Origin: SZUA-430 sp034440355
GTDB lineage: Bacteria; Pseudomonadota; Alphaproteobacteria; Micropepsales; Micropepsaceae
Direction of reading: 5' to 3'
Length of the DNA: 64,000 nt
NCBI GenBank assembly: GCA_034440355.1
Contig: JAWXBY010000016.1
Span: 1-64,000 of the forward strand
The notes under the pieces: model-generated
Database searches by the model: none
Told to the model about the DNA's origin: nothing
What the model saw: the letters and a program-made list of their open reading frames with translations, nothing else
In this document: positions 18,875 to 27,626 of the stretch, one piece after another
Layout of the letters: the number at the start of each line of letters is the position of its first letter
How positions within the stretch are numbered: position 1 is the stretch's first letter
Program-made: the position numbers and the translations under genes

Positions 18875-20127
18875 GCTTGCGGCGCTTGGTTGGCGGCGGC
18901 CAGTGACGAGCTGCAGGCGATTGCGGCGGGTTTCACGCTGTTGCCGATCCAGTAGCTCAGTTCGGCCGGATGGCTGATCGGCCAGACGACGTAGTCGGCG
19001 GCCTTGCCCACCTCGAGCGTGCCGGTTTCGTTTTGCAGACCCAAGGCGCGCGCTCCGTTTCGCGTGACGCCGGCGAGAGCCTCTTCAGGCGTCAGACCGA
19101 ACAGCGTGCACGCCATCGACATGGTCGTCGTGAGCGAAACGATCGGCGACGTGCCCGGGTTGCAGTCCGTCGCAATGGCGATCGGCACGCCTAGTTCGCG
19201 CAGTCTGGCGATAGGCGGTTTGCGTTGTTCGCGGAGAACGAAGAATGCGCCGGGTAAGAGGACGGCGACGGTTCCGGCCTTGGCCATCGCGGCGATGCCG
19301 GCGTCGGACGAGTATTCGAGATGGTCGGCCGACAGTGCGCGGAACTTTGCGGCGATGGCCGCGCCGTTGGTGTCGGATAATTGGTCGGCGTGCAGTTTGA
19401 CCCGTAGCCCCAAGGCGGCGGCGGCGGTGAAGAAGCGTTCGGTCTCAGCTTGCGTGAAGGCGATGCCTTCACAGAACGCATCGACGGCGTCGGCGAGGCC
19501 TTCTTCGGCGATAGCGCGCAACACGGGGCCGCACATATGTGCGACGTAGTCGGCGCGCTTCGACGCGTATTCGGGCGGCAATGCGTGCAGGCCCAGAAAC
19601 GTGGTCGAGATGCGCACATAAGACTGCGCCGCCAATCGTCGCGCGGCGCGCAGCATGCGCAGTTCCGTCTCGAGGTCCAGGCCGTAGCCCGACTTGATTT
19701 CGACGGTCGTGACACCTTCGGTCAGCAGGGCGCTGAGGCGTACGCGCGCCTGCTCGAACAAATCGTCTTCGCTGACGGCGCGGGTGGCGCGCACGGTCGA
19801 CATGATGCCGCCGCCCGCCTTCGAGATGGATTCGTAGCTCACGCCCTTCAGGCGTTGCTCGAATTCCGTCGCGCGGTTGCCGGCGAAGATCAGGTGCGTG
19901 TGGCAATCGACGAGGCCGGGCGTAATCCATTGGTTCTGCGCGTCCATCACGCGCGTCGCCAGCGCGGACGGTTCGGCGGGCAGGCCGCTCATCGGGCCGG
20001 CGTAGGCGATGCGGCCGCCCTTGTCGGCGAAGGCCGCGTTCTCGATCGCGCCGTAAGCGCCCGCATTCTCGCGCATGGTGGCGAGGCGGGCGTTGATCCA
20101 GAGGTGATCCCATTTTTGGTGTGTCAT
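18871..20127 (-). CDS. hutI: Imidazolonepropionase
   Basis: Third enzyme of histidine degradation: it opens 4-imidazolone-5-propionate to N-formimino-L-glutamate. It is an amidohydrolase of 418 residues with the metal-binding motif VDCHTHLIFAGNR, the substrate arginine region EFEQRLKGVSYESI, the IKSGYGLD segment, KLHADQLS and ATDCNPGTSP. It is divergently placed from hutF and is the first gene of a coupled run, hutI, dehydrogenase, lactonase. There is no clear ribosome binding site before the ATG at 20127. Confidence 0.93.
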   Translation of the reverse strand: MTHQKWDHLWINARLATMRENAGAYGAIENAAFADKGGRIAYAGPMSGLPAEPSALATRVMDAQNQWITPGLVDCHTHLIFAGNRATEFEQRLKGVSYESISKAGGGIMSTVRATRAVSEDDLFEQARVRLSALLTEGVTTVEIKSGYGLDLETELRMLRAARRLAAQSYVRISTTFLGLHALPPEYASKRADYVAHMCGPVLRAIAEEGLADAVDAFCEGIAFTQAETERFFTAAAALGLRVKLHADQLSDTNGAAIAAKFRALSADHLEYSSDAGIAAMAKAGTVAVLLPGAFFVLREQRKPPIARLRELGVPIAIATDCNPGTSPIVSLTTTMSMACTLFGLTPEEALAGVTRNGARALGLQNETGTLEVGKAADYVVWPISHPAELSYWIGNSVKPAAIACSSSLAAANQAPQA

Positions 20128-20232
20128 TGATTCATATTGTCATGACCTGCGCGGGCGCAAAAGTCATGGTTCGTACACGCCGGCCGTGACACATTGCGGC
20201 TCGGCGCAACGTGGAAGCAAAGAGGGTCGCTC

Positions 20233-21591
20233 TTGCAGAATTTTCACGCGGAACATGTCTTGTTGCCGGACGGCGTGCGCAACGGCGTGCGCATCGCGGT
20301 AGACGGCGGGTTGATTGCCTCGGTCACGCCGGACGTCACACGGCAGGCGGGCGATGCGACAATTCGCGGACTCGTCCTTCCCGGCATGGCGAACGTCCAC
20401 AGCCACGCCTTTCAGCGGGCGATGGCGGGACTCGCGGAGTGGGACGCGGGCGGCAAAGACAATTTCTGGACGTGGCGCGAGGCGATGTACCGATTCGCCG
20501 GCCGGTTGGAACCCGACAGCCAAGAAGCGATTGCGCGGTTCCTCTACATCGAGATGCTGAAAGCCGGCTACACCTCGGTCGGCGAGTTTCACTATCTGCA
20601 CAATCAGGCGGGCGGCGCGCCCTACGTGCGTCCCGCCGCGATGGCCGAAGCGATCGCCATCGCGGCGGAAAGCAGCGGCATCGCGATGACGTTGCTACCC
20701 ACGCTCTACGTCAGCGCCGCGGCGGACGGGCGTGCGCTGATCCCGCGGCAGCAGCGGTTCGGCAAGACCGTCGATCAGCTGCTTCGTTTGCGCGAGAGCA
20801 TGCGGGGCAAGGCCGGCGTGGCAGCGGTCGGACTTGCGCTTCATTCCCTGCGCGCCGTGCCGGTGCCGCAGATGCGCGAAGCGATCGCCGGAGTCGAGGC
20901 GTCGTCGCCGATCCACATTCACGCCGCCGAGCAAACCGGCGAGGTCGACGAGTGCGTGCAGTTCTTGCGTGCGCGGCCGGTCGAATATCTGCTGCGCGAG
21001 TTCGGCGTGGATGAGCGGTGGTGCCTCGTGCATTCCACGCATCTGACGGCGGCGGAGACGCAGGGTCTGGCGCACAGCGGTGCCGTTGCGGGTCTGTGCC
21101 CCACAACGGAAGGTAATCTCGGGGACGGGATATTCCCCCTGCCCGATTATCTCGAGGCCGGGGGGCATTTCGCCATCGGCGGGGACAGCCATATCGCCGT
21201 CGATCCGGCGGAAGAGTTGAAGATGCTGGAATATTCGCAGCGTCTCTTGCATCGGCGGCGCAACGTGGCGGCATCGACGCAAGTACCGCATACGGCCGCG
21301 CGGTTGTGGGCTGAAGCGGCGCGCAGCGGCGCACAGGCGCTGGGGCTCAATGCGGGCGAGATCGCGCGCGGGAAACGGGCGGACTTGGTCGCGCTCGACA
21401 CCGAACACGTGTCGCTTGCCGGCCGAGACGCAAAGCAGGTGCTGGACAGCTATGTGTTCGTGGCGGGGCGCGACGCCGTGCGCGACGTGATGGTCGGCGG
21501 GCGTTGGCTTGTCGAGCAATGGCGGCATGCGGGCGACACGGCGGCGGCAGCGGCCTATCGCAGCACCGTCGCGGGTATGCTCCGCGCTTAG
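20233..21591 (+). CDS. hutF: Formimidoylglutamate deiminase
   Basis: It removes ammonia from N-formimino-L-glutamate to give N-formyl-L-glutamate, the branch of the Hut pathway that is completed by HutG. The amidohydrolase motif NVHSHAFQRAMAGLAEW, the FWTWREAMYRFA segment, the HIHAAEQTGEVDEC segment, LVHSTHLT and the late metal aspartate in GGDSHIAVD identify HutF. I chose the TTG at 20233 because AGAGGG lies upstream and the resulting 452 residues fit the family; an ATG-like start 13 codons earlier is possible. It is divergent from hutI. Confidence 0.93.
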   Translation: MQNFHAEHVLLPDGVRNGVRIAVDGGLIASVTPDVTRQAGDATIRGLVLPGMANVHSHAFQRAMAGLAEWDAGGKDNFWTWREAMYRFAGRLEPDSQEAIARFLYIEMLKAGYTSVGEFHYLHNQAGGAPYVRPAAMAEAIAIAAESSGIAMTLLPTLYVSAAADGRALIPRQQRFGKTVDQLLRLRESMRGKAGVAAVGLALHSLRAVPVPQMREAIAGVEASSPIHIHAAEQTGEVDECVQFLRARPVEYLLREFGVDERWCLVHSTHLTAAETQGLAHSGAVAGLCPTTEGNLGDGIFPLPDYLEAGGHFAIGGDSHIAVDPAEELKMLEYSQRLLHRRRNVAASTQVPHTAARLWAEAARSGAQALGLNAGEIARGKRADLVALDTEHVSLAGRDAKQVLDSYVFVAGRDAVRDVMVGGRWLVEQWRHAGDTAAAAAYRSTVAGMLRA

Positions 21592-21595
21592 CGCA

Positions 21596-22222
21596 TCAAC
21601 TAACGCCGATGGCGCCGAGCCTTGGCCGCCGCAAGGTCAACCAAACCTCGGCAAGGATCAGGTTAGGCACCCAACTCAGCCAGGCGATGATCGTGTAAGG
21701 GAGAACGAATCCGTCGGGGTGTAGCTCAAGCCCAATCGGTAGATAGATGCGCAACGTCACCGCCGCGAACGTGAGCGCGAAAGAGCGCACCATCCATCGC
21801 TCATGCGTTGCGAAATCGCGACGTAACACGGCCGCGAAGGCGAGCGTCGTCGTAAGCACCCACGCGATCGCAAGGGCGAGAAAGCCCGCGCCGGCGACGG
21901 GACCCGCGGTCGAGTACATCGCGATCGCTCCTCCGGCGAGGCCGCCGAATAGGCACGCGGCGACGTAAAGGCGCCCCACCCAACGGTGGAGCCTCGGTAC
22001 ACGCGCGCGCAAACTGCGCAGGAACTGAAACGGCCCGAGCGCAAGTGCGATCGCCGAGGCCGCGATGTGGACGTGCAGGCCGTGCGGCGAGGCGAATGCG
22101 TTGGCCGCCACGTCGGGTGGGAGGTGAACGAAATTGGTCACAACATGGAACGCCGCGTAACCGGCGACGCCCAGCGAGAGGAACGTCATAAGGCTCCACC
22201 CAATGCGATCGGTCAGGCTCAT
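21596..22222 (-). CDS. DUF2306 membrane protein
   Basis: A 208-residue integral membrane protein with about six to seven hydrophobic segments. Conserved DUF2306-type residues include HGLHVHIAASAIALALGPFQFL, the HRWVGRLYV motif and the ATHERWMVRSFALT motif, whose histidines could bind heme or metal. Function is not established. The ATG overlaps the stop of the VOC gene (ATGA), so it is the last gene of the hutU-hutH-hutG run. A function linked to histidine breakdown is not known. Confidence 0.75.
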   Translation of the reverse strand: MSLTDRIGWSLMTFLSLGVAGYAAFHVVTNFVHLPPDVAANAFASPHGLHVHIAASAIALALGPFQFLRSLRARVPRLHRWVGRLYVAACLFGGLAGGAIAMYSTAGPVAGAGFLALAIAWVLTTTLAFAAVLRRDFATHERWMVRSFALTFAAVTLRIYLPIGLELHPDGFVLPYTIIAWLSWVPNLILAEVWLTLRRPRLGAIGVS

Positions 22223-23016
22223 GCGGCTGCTCCCCGGCCTTGCTGAACTTCGACGATCAGCGTGGGCACACCGAGGGTGTTGTTGCGGACGGTGAAGACG
22301 CGGGTGCCGGGTTTGCGGCCTGTCCGAATTTCGGAGAGGTCGAAGCCGTTTGCACTCAGGCGCGCGTGCGCCGCCTCGGCGTTCGCGACGCGCCATGACA
22401 GGCCCCAGAGTTTGTCGGGGGCGTCGGACGGTTCTTCGTTCAGATTGTGCACGACTTCGACGATCAGATCGCCGCAACGAAAGAACATCAACCGCGCGCC
22501 CCATTTCGGCTCCGTGCGGTCGAGGCGCATGTCGAGGCCGAGGCGGGCGCCATAGAGCGCGGCGGCGCGGTTCGGATGCGTCGTGCGGATGACGACGTGG
22601 TCGAGACCCGTGACCGCGCCGTCGAACGGCGTGCTTGGTTGCGTCGCGGGTTTGCCGGCGTATTCAACGAGGGTGATCTGCACGCCGAACGTTGCATCGG
22701 GATCCAACTCTACGTGGCGACCTTCGCGCAGGGCCGTTCCGTCGGCTTCAGCAAAGGCGACGGGCGGTTGCGGGCTCAGGGCGCGGCGCTGACATACGCG
22801 GTATGCTACGTCCGCGATCGCAACTTCAAACGCGAGACCGGTGAGTCCATCGACGCCACCTTCCGAGAGCGACAGATCGAGGGCGATATTATCGAGAGCG
22901 AACGTGGCGTTCTCCTCGCCGACAAATCCTGAGCGCCCAAGGAGACGCGCGACTGCGACCGCGCCGCCCGCGAGATCGCCGACACTTGCCCTGACGCGGT
23001 CAAGACCAACAATCAT
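22219..23016 (-). CDS. VOC (glyoxalase-like) family protein
   Basis: A 265-residue protein with two vicinal-oxygen-chelate halves. The N-terminal half is degenerate (MIVGLDRVRASVGDLAG). The C-terminal half begins TGLDHVVIRTTHPNRAAALYGARLGLDMRLDRTEPKWG, has FRCGDLIVEVVHNL, and matches the glyoxalase fold with likely metal ligands H and E. Enzymatic reaction unknown: a lyase, epimerase, dioxygenase or binding protein are all possible for this fold. It is coupled by four-base overlaps to the gene before it and to the DUF2306 gene after it. Confidence 0.75.
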   Translation of the reverse strand: MIVGLDRVRASVGDLAGGAVAVARLLGRSGFVGEENATFALDNIALDLSLSEGGVDGLTGLAFEVAIADVAYRVCQRRALSPQPPVAFAEADGTALREGRHVELDPDATFGVQITLVEYAGKPATQPSTPFDGAVTGLDHVVIRTTHPNRAAALYGARLGLDMRLDRTEPKWGARLMFFRCGDLIVEVVHNLNEEPSDAPDKLWGLSWRVANAEAAHARLSANGFDLSEIRTGRKPGTRVFTVRNNTLGVPTLIVEVQQGRGAAA

Positions 23017-23507
23017 CGCGCCGCGTCCTCACGTTCATCCTTCGCGACGTTTTCGCTTGCCGACGATCGCGTGTTCGCCAGCATCATCAGCAGGCGATCG
23101 GAATCCTGCGTCGCAAGTTGGACCACCGCCCGTTCGCCTGCATCGTCGTATTCGACCTCAACGGCACGGACGAAGCCGAAGAACCAACTCGTGACGCGAG
23201 TGGCTAAAATCTTCGCACGCGGGATCGTTACGGGCGTGTCGAAGACCCCGAAGAACAACAGCGTATTCAGCCAGGGATTGGTGAAAATCAAAAGATCGCT
23301 GTTGGTGACCGCCGTGCTGCTGCGCGGATGCAACCAGCCCATGAACTGCTTGAAGTAAATCTGGGCGCGATCGTCATAGTAGAGCGCATGCTCTTTGTAA
23401 TTGGCTTTGAACGGCGATCCGACGAGGAGCGCATACAACGTCGATAGAATGATCCAACCGACAGCAGCGCTTCCTCCCGAAAGTCCGTTTTGACCCGCTT
23501 CGATCAT
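23013..23507 (-). CDS. Hypothetical membrane-anchored protein in the hut operon
   Basis: I do not recognise this 164-residue product. It has one N-terminal hydrophobic helix (VGWIILSTLYALLVG) and a second hydrophobic stretch (NPWLNTLLFFGVFDTPVTIP). A beta-rich cytoplasmic-looking tail follows with VRAVEVEYDDAGERAVVQLATQDSDRLL. The ATG at 23507 shares a base with the TAA of hutG (TAATG), and the 3' end overlaps the VOC gene. An upstream extension of the same frame lies entirely within hutG and was discarded. The coupling suggests a constant expression ratio with HutG; nothing else points to function. Confidence 0.65.
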   Translation of the reverse strand: MIEAGQNGLSGGSAAVGWIILSTLYALLVGSPFKANYKEHALYYDDRAQIYFKQFMGWLHPRSSTAVTNSDLLIFTNPWLNTLLFFGVFDTPVTIPRAKILATRVTSWFFGFVRAVEVEYDDAGERAVVQLATQDSDRLLMMLANTRSSASENVAKDEREDAAR

Positions 23508-24295
23508 TAGAGGGCCTCCAACGCCGCCGCGATCATCGCGCGGATGGCCGTCGTCACTTTCGTCGCGCGGTCGGGGCGGAAGGTGAAGGGGGGGCCTTCG
23601 TCCATGTAGATGGATTGCGCCATCTCGAGTTGGATGGCGTTGATGCCTTTGCGGCGGTCGCCGTAGTGGCGGGTGATGTAGCCGCCTTTGAAGCGGTCGT
23701 TCAGGACGGCGGAGAAGCCGCTTGCTTTGGCGACCGTGAAGACCGCGTCGATGACGTCGGCGTCGCAGGCTTTGCCGTCGAAGGTGCCGAGGTTCAGGTC
23801 GGGCAAGCGGCCTTCGAAGAGCGACGGCAGGACGCTTTCGATGGAGTGTGCGTCCCACAGGATAACCGTGCCGTGGATCGCCTTCACGCGAGAGAGTTCT
23901 TGCGCGAGCGTCTCGTGATACGGCTTCCAGAATTTGCTGCGGGCGGCGATTTCGTCGCCCGTCGGTTCTTCGCCATCGCGATAGAGCGGTTCGCCTTTGA
24001 ACGTATCGGTCGGAACGAGGCCCGTTTTCTTTTGGCCGGCGTAGAGTTCTTTGTCGTCGGGCGGGCGGTTCAAGTCGACCACATAGCGCGAGTGCGTGGC
24101 CTCGATGCGCGAGGCGCCGATCGAGTCCAGGAATTTGTAGAGCTGCGGTACGTGCCAGTCGGTGTCCGGCATGGTCTTGCCGGTGTCGGTCATGCGCGCG
24201 GCGATGTCGGGCGGCACGTAGGTTCCCGAATGCGGGAAGCTGACCAGGAGCGGCGCGCTTCCGCGCGACAGGTGGAAGAGAGGCGGTGTGCTCAT
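23507..24295 (-). CDS. hutG: N-formylglutamate deformylase
   Basis: It hydrolyses N-formyl-L-glutamate to formate and glutamate, the last step of the HutF/HutG branch. The family segments SFPHSGTYVPPDI, TDWHVPQLY, RYVVDLNRPP, ILWDAHSIES and NDRFKGGYITRHYG with the conserved metal and substrate histidines are present. Length of 262 is normal for the N-formylglutamate amidohydrolase family. The ATG overlaps the hutH stop by four bases. The same reading frame stays open far upstream across hutH, but that is a shadow of hutH. Confidence 0.92.
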   Translation of the reverse strand: MSTPPLFHLSRGSAPLLVSFPHSGTYVPPDIAARMTDTGKTMPDTDWHVPQLYKFLDSIGASRIEATHSRYVVDLNRPPDDKELYAGQKKTGLVPTDTFKGEPLYRDGEEPTGDEIAARSKFWKPYHETLAQELSRVKAIHGTVILWDAHSIESVLPSLFEGRLPDLNLGTFDGKACDADVIDAVFTVAKASGFSAVLNDRFKGGYITRHYGDRRKGINAIQLEMAQSIYMDEGPPFTFRPDRATKVTTAIRAMIAAALEAL

Positions 24296-25821
24296 GTGCC
24301 GGACGGAAGGTGGATGTGGCCGTCGACCGTCGCGCGATAGCGGCCCGAGTCGACGAGGGCGCGGGCGGCTGCGATGTCGGGGGCGAAGAAGCGGTCCTTG
24401 TCGTACGGCGCGACGTGTTCGCGGATGGCGGCGAGTTCGCTCTCCAGCACCTTCGACGATTTCAGCGGGCGGCGGAACTCGATGCCTTGCGCCGCCGCGA
24501 GGAGTTCGATCGCGATGATGCCGCAGGTGTTGTCGTGCATGTCGGAGAGGCGGCGTGCGCCGAAGGTCGCCATCGAGACGTGGTCTTCCTGATTTGCGGA
24601 TGTTGGGAGCGAGTCGACGCTGGCGGGATGGGCGAGGGATTTGTTTTCGGAGGCCAGGGCGGCCGCCGTCACGTGGGCGATCATGAAGCCGGAGTTGAGG
24701 CCGCCGTCCTTCACCAAGAACGCCGGGAGGTTCGACAAATGCTTGTCGATCAGGAGCGCGATGCGGCGTTCGGCGAGAGCTCCGATTTCGGCGAGCGCGA
24801 GCGCCAGGTGGTCGGCGGCGAGCGCGACGGGTTCGGCGTGGAAATTGCCGCCGGAGACGATGTCGCCTTCTTTCGCGAAGACGAGCGGGTTGTCGCTGAC
24901 GGCGTTGGCTTCGATTTCGAGGACCGTCGCGGCGTGGCGGATGGCGTCGAGGCAGGCGCCCATCACCTGCGGCTGGCAGCGGATGGAGTATGGGTCTTGG
25001 ACGCGGTCGCAGTCTTCGTGGCTCAAGCGGATTTGGCTGCCGTCCATCAGCGACTTCAGCGCCGCGGCCGAATCGATTTGGCCGCGTTGGCCGCGCGCGA
25101 GGTGGATGCGCGGGTCGAAGGGGGTGTCGCTGCCTTGGATCGCGTCGGTGGTCAGCGCGCCCGAAACGAGGGCGGCGGAGAAGACGCTTTCGGCGGCCCA
25201 CAAACCTTGGAGCGCGAGGGCGGTCGAGACTTGCGTGCCGTTGATGAGGGCGAGGCCTTCCTTCGCTTCGAGCGTCAGCGGCGTGAGGCCGGCGCGTTCG
25301 TGCGCTTGCGCGGCCGTCATCTCGTAGCCGCGGTATTTGACTTGGCCGACGCCGATGAGCGCGCAGGCGAGATGCGCGAGCGGCGCAAGGTCGCCGGATG
25401 CGCCCACCGAACCTTTGGCGGGAATTTGCGGCAGCAGGTCGAAGTCGAGAAATTTCTTCAACCGCTCGATCACCGTCCAACGGATGCCAGAGAAGCCGCG
25501 TGCGAGGCCTAAGATTTTCAGCGTGAGGATCAGGCGGACGGTTTTGTCGCCGAGCATCGCGCCGGTGCCGGTCGCATGGCTGAGCACTAGATTGCGCTGC
25601 AGCTCGGTGAGTTTGTCTTTCGGGATGCGTTCGTGCGCTAGTTGGCCGAAGCCGGTGTTGATGCCGTAGACCGGCGCGTCGTGGTGGAGGATGTCCTCGA
25701 CGACCTTGCGCGAGGCATCGACACCAGCGCGGCACGCCAGATCGAGATCGAACGGCCGCTTCTCGCGTGCGATGCGGCGCAGCGTCGTGAGGTCGGCTTT
25801 GCCGGGCGTCAGTGTCGTCAT
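24292..25821 (-). CDS. hutH: Histidine ammonia-lyase
   Basis: First enzyme of the pathway: it converts L-histidine to urocanate and ammonia. The self-made MIO cofactor comes from Ala141-Ser142-Gly143 in KGSVGASGDLAPLAH. Other family marks are YGINTGFG, QRNLVLSHATGTG, NGTQVSTAL and FGARRLSDMHDN. Length of 509 residues is usual. It overlaps hutU upstream and hutG downstream by four bases each. Confidence 0.95.
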   Translation of the reverse strand: MTTLTPGKADLTTLRRIAREKRPFDLDLACRAGVDASRKVVEDILHHDAPVYGINTGFGQLAHERIPKDKLTELQRNLVLSHATGTGAMLGDKTVRLILTLKILGLARGFSGIRWTVIERLKKFLDFDLLPQIPAKGSVGASGDLAPLAHLACALIGVGQVKYRGYEMTAAQAHERAGLTPLTLEAKEGLALINGTQVSTALALQGLWAAESVFSAALVSGALTTDAIQGSDTPFDPRIHLARGQRGQIDSAAALKSLMDGSQIRLSHEDCDRVQDPYSIRCQPQVMGACLDAIRHAATVLEIEANAVSDNPLVFAKEGDIVSGGNFHAEPVALAADHLALALAEIGALAERRIALLIDKHLSNLPAFLVKDGGLNSGFMIAHVTAAALASENKSLAHPASVDSLPTSANQEDHVSMATFGARRLSDMHDNTCGIIAIELLAAAQGIEFRRPLKSSKVLESELAAIREHVAPYDKDRFFAPDIAAARALVDSGRYRATVDGHIHLPSGT

Positions 25822-27491
25822 TTGTTCAGCATCGGCAGATCGAGGTGATGTTCTTTTGCGCAGGCGATGGCTTCGTCGTAGCCGGCGTCGGCGTGGCGCA
25901 TGACGCCGGTGGCGGGGTCGTTCCAGAGGACGCGTTCGATGCGGCGGGCTGCGTCCTTCGTGCCGTCGCAGACGATGACCATGCCGGCGTGCTGGGAGAA
26001 GCCCATCCCTACCCCGCCGCCGTGGTGGAGCGAGACCCAGGTTGCGCCGCTGGCGGTGTTGAGCAGTGCATTGAGCAAGGGCCAGTCGGAGACGGCGTCA
26101 GTGCCGTCCTTCATGGATTCGGTTTCGCGGTTGGGGCTGGCGACGGAACCTGAGTCCAGATGATCGCGGCCGATGACGATGGGGGCTTTGAGTTCGCCGC
26201 TGGCGACCATGTCGTTAAATGCGAGACCTAGGCGGTGGCGGTCGCCTAAGCCCACCCAACAGATGCGTGCGGGGAGGCCTTGGAATTTGATGCGCTTGCC
26301 GGCCATGTCGAGCCAGTGGTGGAGGTGGCGGTCGTGCGGCATCAGCTCGCGCACCTTCGCGTCCGTCTTCGCGATGTCTTGCGGGTCGCCGGAAAGTGCT
26401 GCCCAGCGGAAAGGGCCGACACCGCGGCAGAAGAGCGGGCGGATGTAAGCGGGGACGAAGCCGGGGAAGTCGAAGGCGTTGGCGACGCCCTCTTCCTTCG
26501 CAACTTGGCGGATGTTGTTGCCGTAGTCGAAGGTTGCGATGCCGCGTTTCGCGAAGGTCAGCATCGCTTCGACATGTTCTTTGATCGAGGCGCGGGCTGC
26601 GCGGTCGACGGCCTTCGGGTCGGATTTGATGCGAGCTTCCCAGTCGGCGACCGTCCAGCCTTTCGGGCAGTATCCGTTGATCGTGTCGTGCGCGGAGGTT
26701 TGGTCGGTGACGAGGTCGGGTTTGATGCCGCGCTTCACCAACTCCGGATAGACGTCGGCGGCGTTACCGAGGAGGCCGACGGAGAGCGGCTTCTTTTCGG
26801 CGCAGGATTTTTGGATGAGGGCGAGCGCTTCGTCGAGCGACTCGGTCCAGGTGTCGAGGTATTTGGTTTCGAGGCGTTTCTCGATGCTGCTGCGGCGGCA
26901 TTCGACGAGGAGGATCGAGGCGCCGGCCATCGTGCCGGCGAGCGCTTGCGCGCCACCCATGCCGCCCAAGCCCGCCGTCAGGATCCATTTGCCGGCTAGG
27001 TTGCCGCCGAAATGTTTGCGGCCGGCTTCGACGAAGGTTTCGTACGTGCCCTGCACGATGCCTTGGCTGCCGATGTAGATCCACGAACCGGCCGTCATCT
27101 GGCCGTACATCATGAGGCCCTTGCGATCGAGCTCGTTGAAATGGGCCCACGTCGCCCAATGCGGCACGAGGTTCGAGTTCGCGATCAGGACGCGCGGGGC
27201 GTCGGCGTGGGTGCGGAAGACGCCGACGGGTTTGCCGGATTGGACGAGGAGCGTCTCGTCGGCTTCCAGTTTGCGGAGCGCGGCGACGATGGCGTCGAAG
27301 CTCGCCCAGTCGCGGGCGGCGCGGCCGATGCCGCCGTAGACGACGAGTTCGTCCGGGTTTTCGGCGACCTCGGGGTCGAGGTTGTTCATCAGCATGCGCA
27401 GCGGGGCTTCGGTCAGCCAGGATTTGGCGCTGATTTCAGTGCCGTGCGGACTTTTGACGGAGCGGCTGTTCTTGCGGCGGTCGATGGTCAT
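25818..27491 (-). CDS. hutU: Urocanate hydratase
   Basis: Second enzyme: it hydrates urocanate to imidazolonepropionate using a tightly bound NAD. The 557-residue product shows the NAD-binding segment TAGLGGMGGAQALAG, the SQGIVQGTYETF segment, TDQTSAHDTINGY, the active-site cysteine region and the ISLHHGGGVGMGFSQHAG-type motif near the C-terminus (here VSLHHGGGVGMG). The ATG at 27491 has GGGGAGA upstream. It is the first gene of the minus-strand hut run, and the 650 bases upstream contain an inverted repeat that could be the operator. Confidence 0.95.
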   Translation of the reverse strand: MTIDRRKNSRSVKSPHGTEISAKSWLTEAPLRMLMNNLDPEVAENPDELVVYGGIGRAARDWASFDAIVAALRKLEADETLLVQSGKPVGVFRTHADAPRVLIANSNLVPHWATWAHFNELDRKGLMMYGQMTAGSWIYIGSQGIVQGTYETFVEAGRKHFGGNLAGKWILTAGLGGMGGAQALAGTMAGASILLVECRRSSIEKRLETKYLDTWTESLDEALALIQKSCAEKKPLSVGLLGNAADVYPELVKRGIKPDLVTDQTSAHDTINGYCPKGWTVADWEARIKSDPKAVDRAARASIKEHVEAMLTFAKRGIATFDYGNNIRQVAKEEGVANAFDFPGFVPAYIRPLFCRGVGPFRWAALSGDPQDIAKTDAKVRELMPHDRHLHHWLDMAGKRIKFQGLPARICWVGLGDRHRLGLAFNDMVASGELKAPIVIGRDHLDSGSVASPNRETESMKDGTDAVSDWPLLNALLNTASGATWVSLHHGGGVGMGFSQHAGMVIVCDGTKDAARRIERVLWNDPATGVMRHADAGYDEAIACAKEHHLDLPMLNK

Positions 27492-27605
27492 GGAGCCTGT
27501 CTCCCCTCGCCTTTTGGCGAGGCGCAGTCATAGCCCAAGAGCGGCCGGGGATCAGCGGGGGATGGGCCGAGCGCTGTGGAGACGTCTCGGGCACTGAGCG
27601 CAACC

Positions 27606-27626
27606 TGACCGTTAAGTATTCGGTCA
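27606..27626. promoter_or_regulatory. Inverted repeat upstream of hutU, possible operator
   Basis: TGACCG at 27606-27611 and CGGTCA at 27621-27626 are perfect inverted copies with an AT-rich nine-base spacer, about 115 bases before the hutU start. The sequence is unlike the HutC site I know from enterobacteria and pseudomonads, so the cognate regulator, if any, is different. Confidence 0.35.

Noticed and set aside
24296..25735. Long minus-strand frame extending hutG upstream across hutH
   Set aside because: It is rich in Arg and Pro and lies in a second frame of hutH; the real hutG start overlaps the hutH stop.
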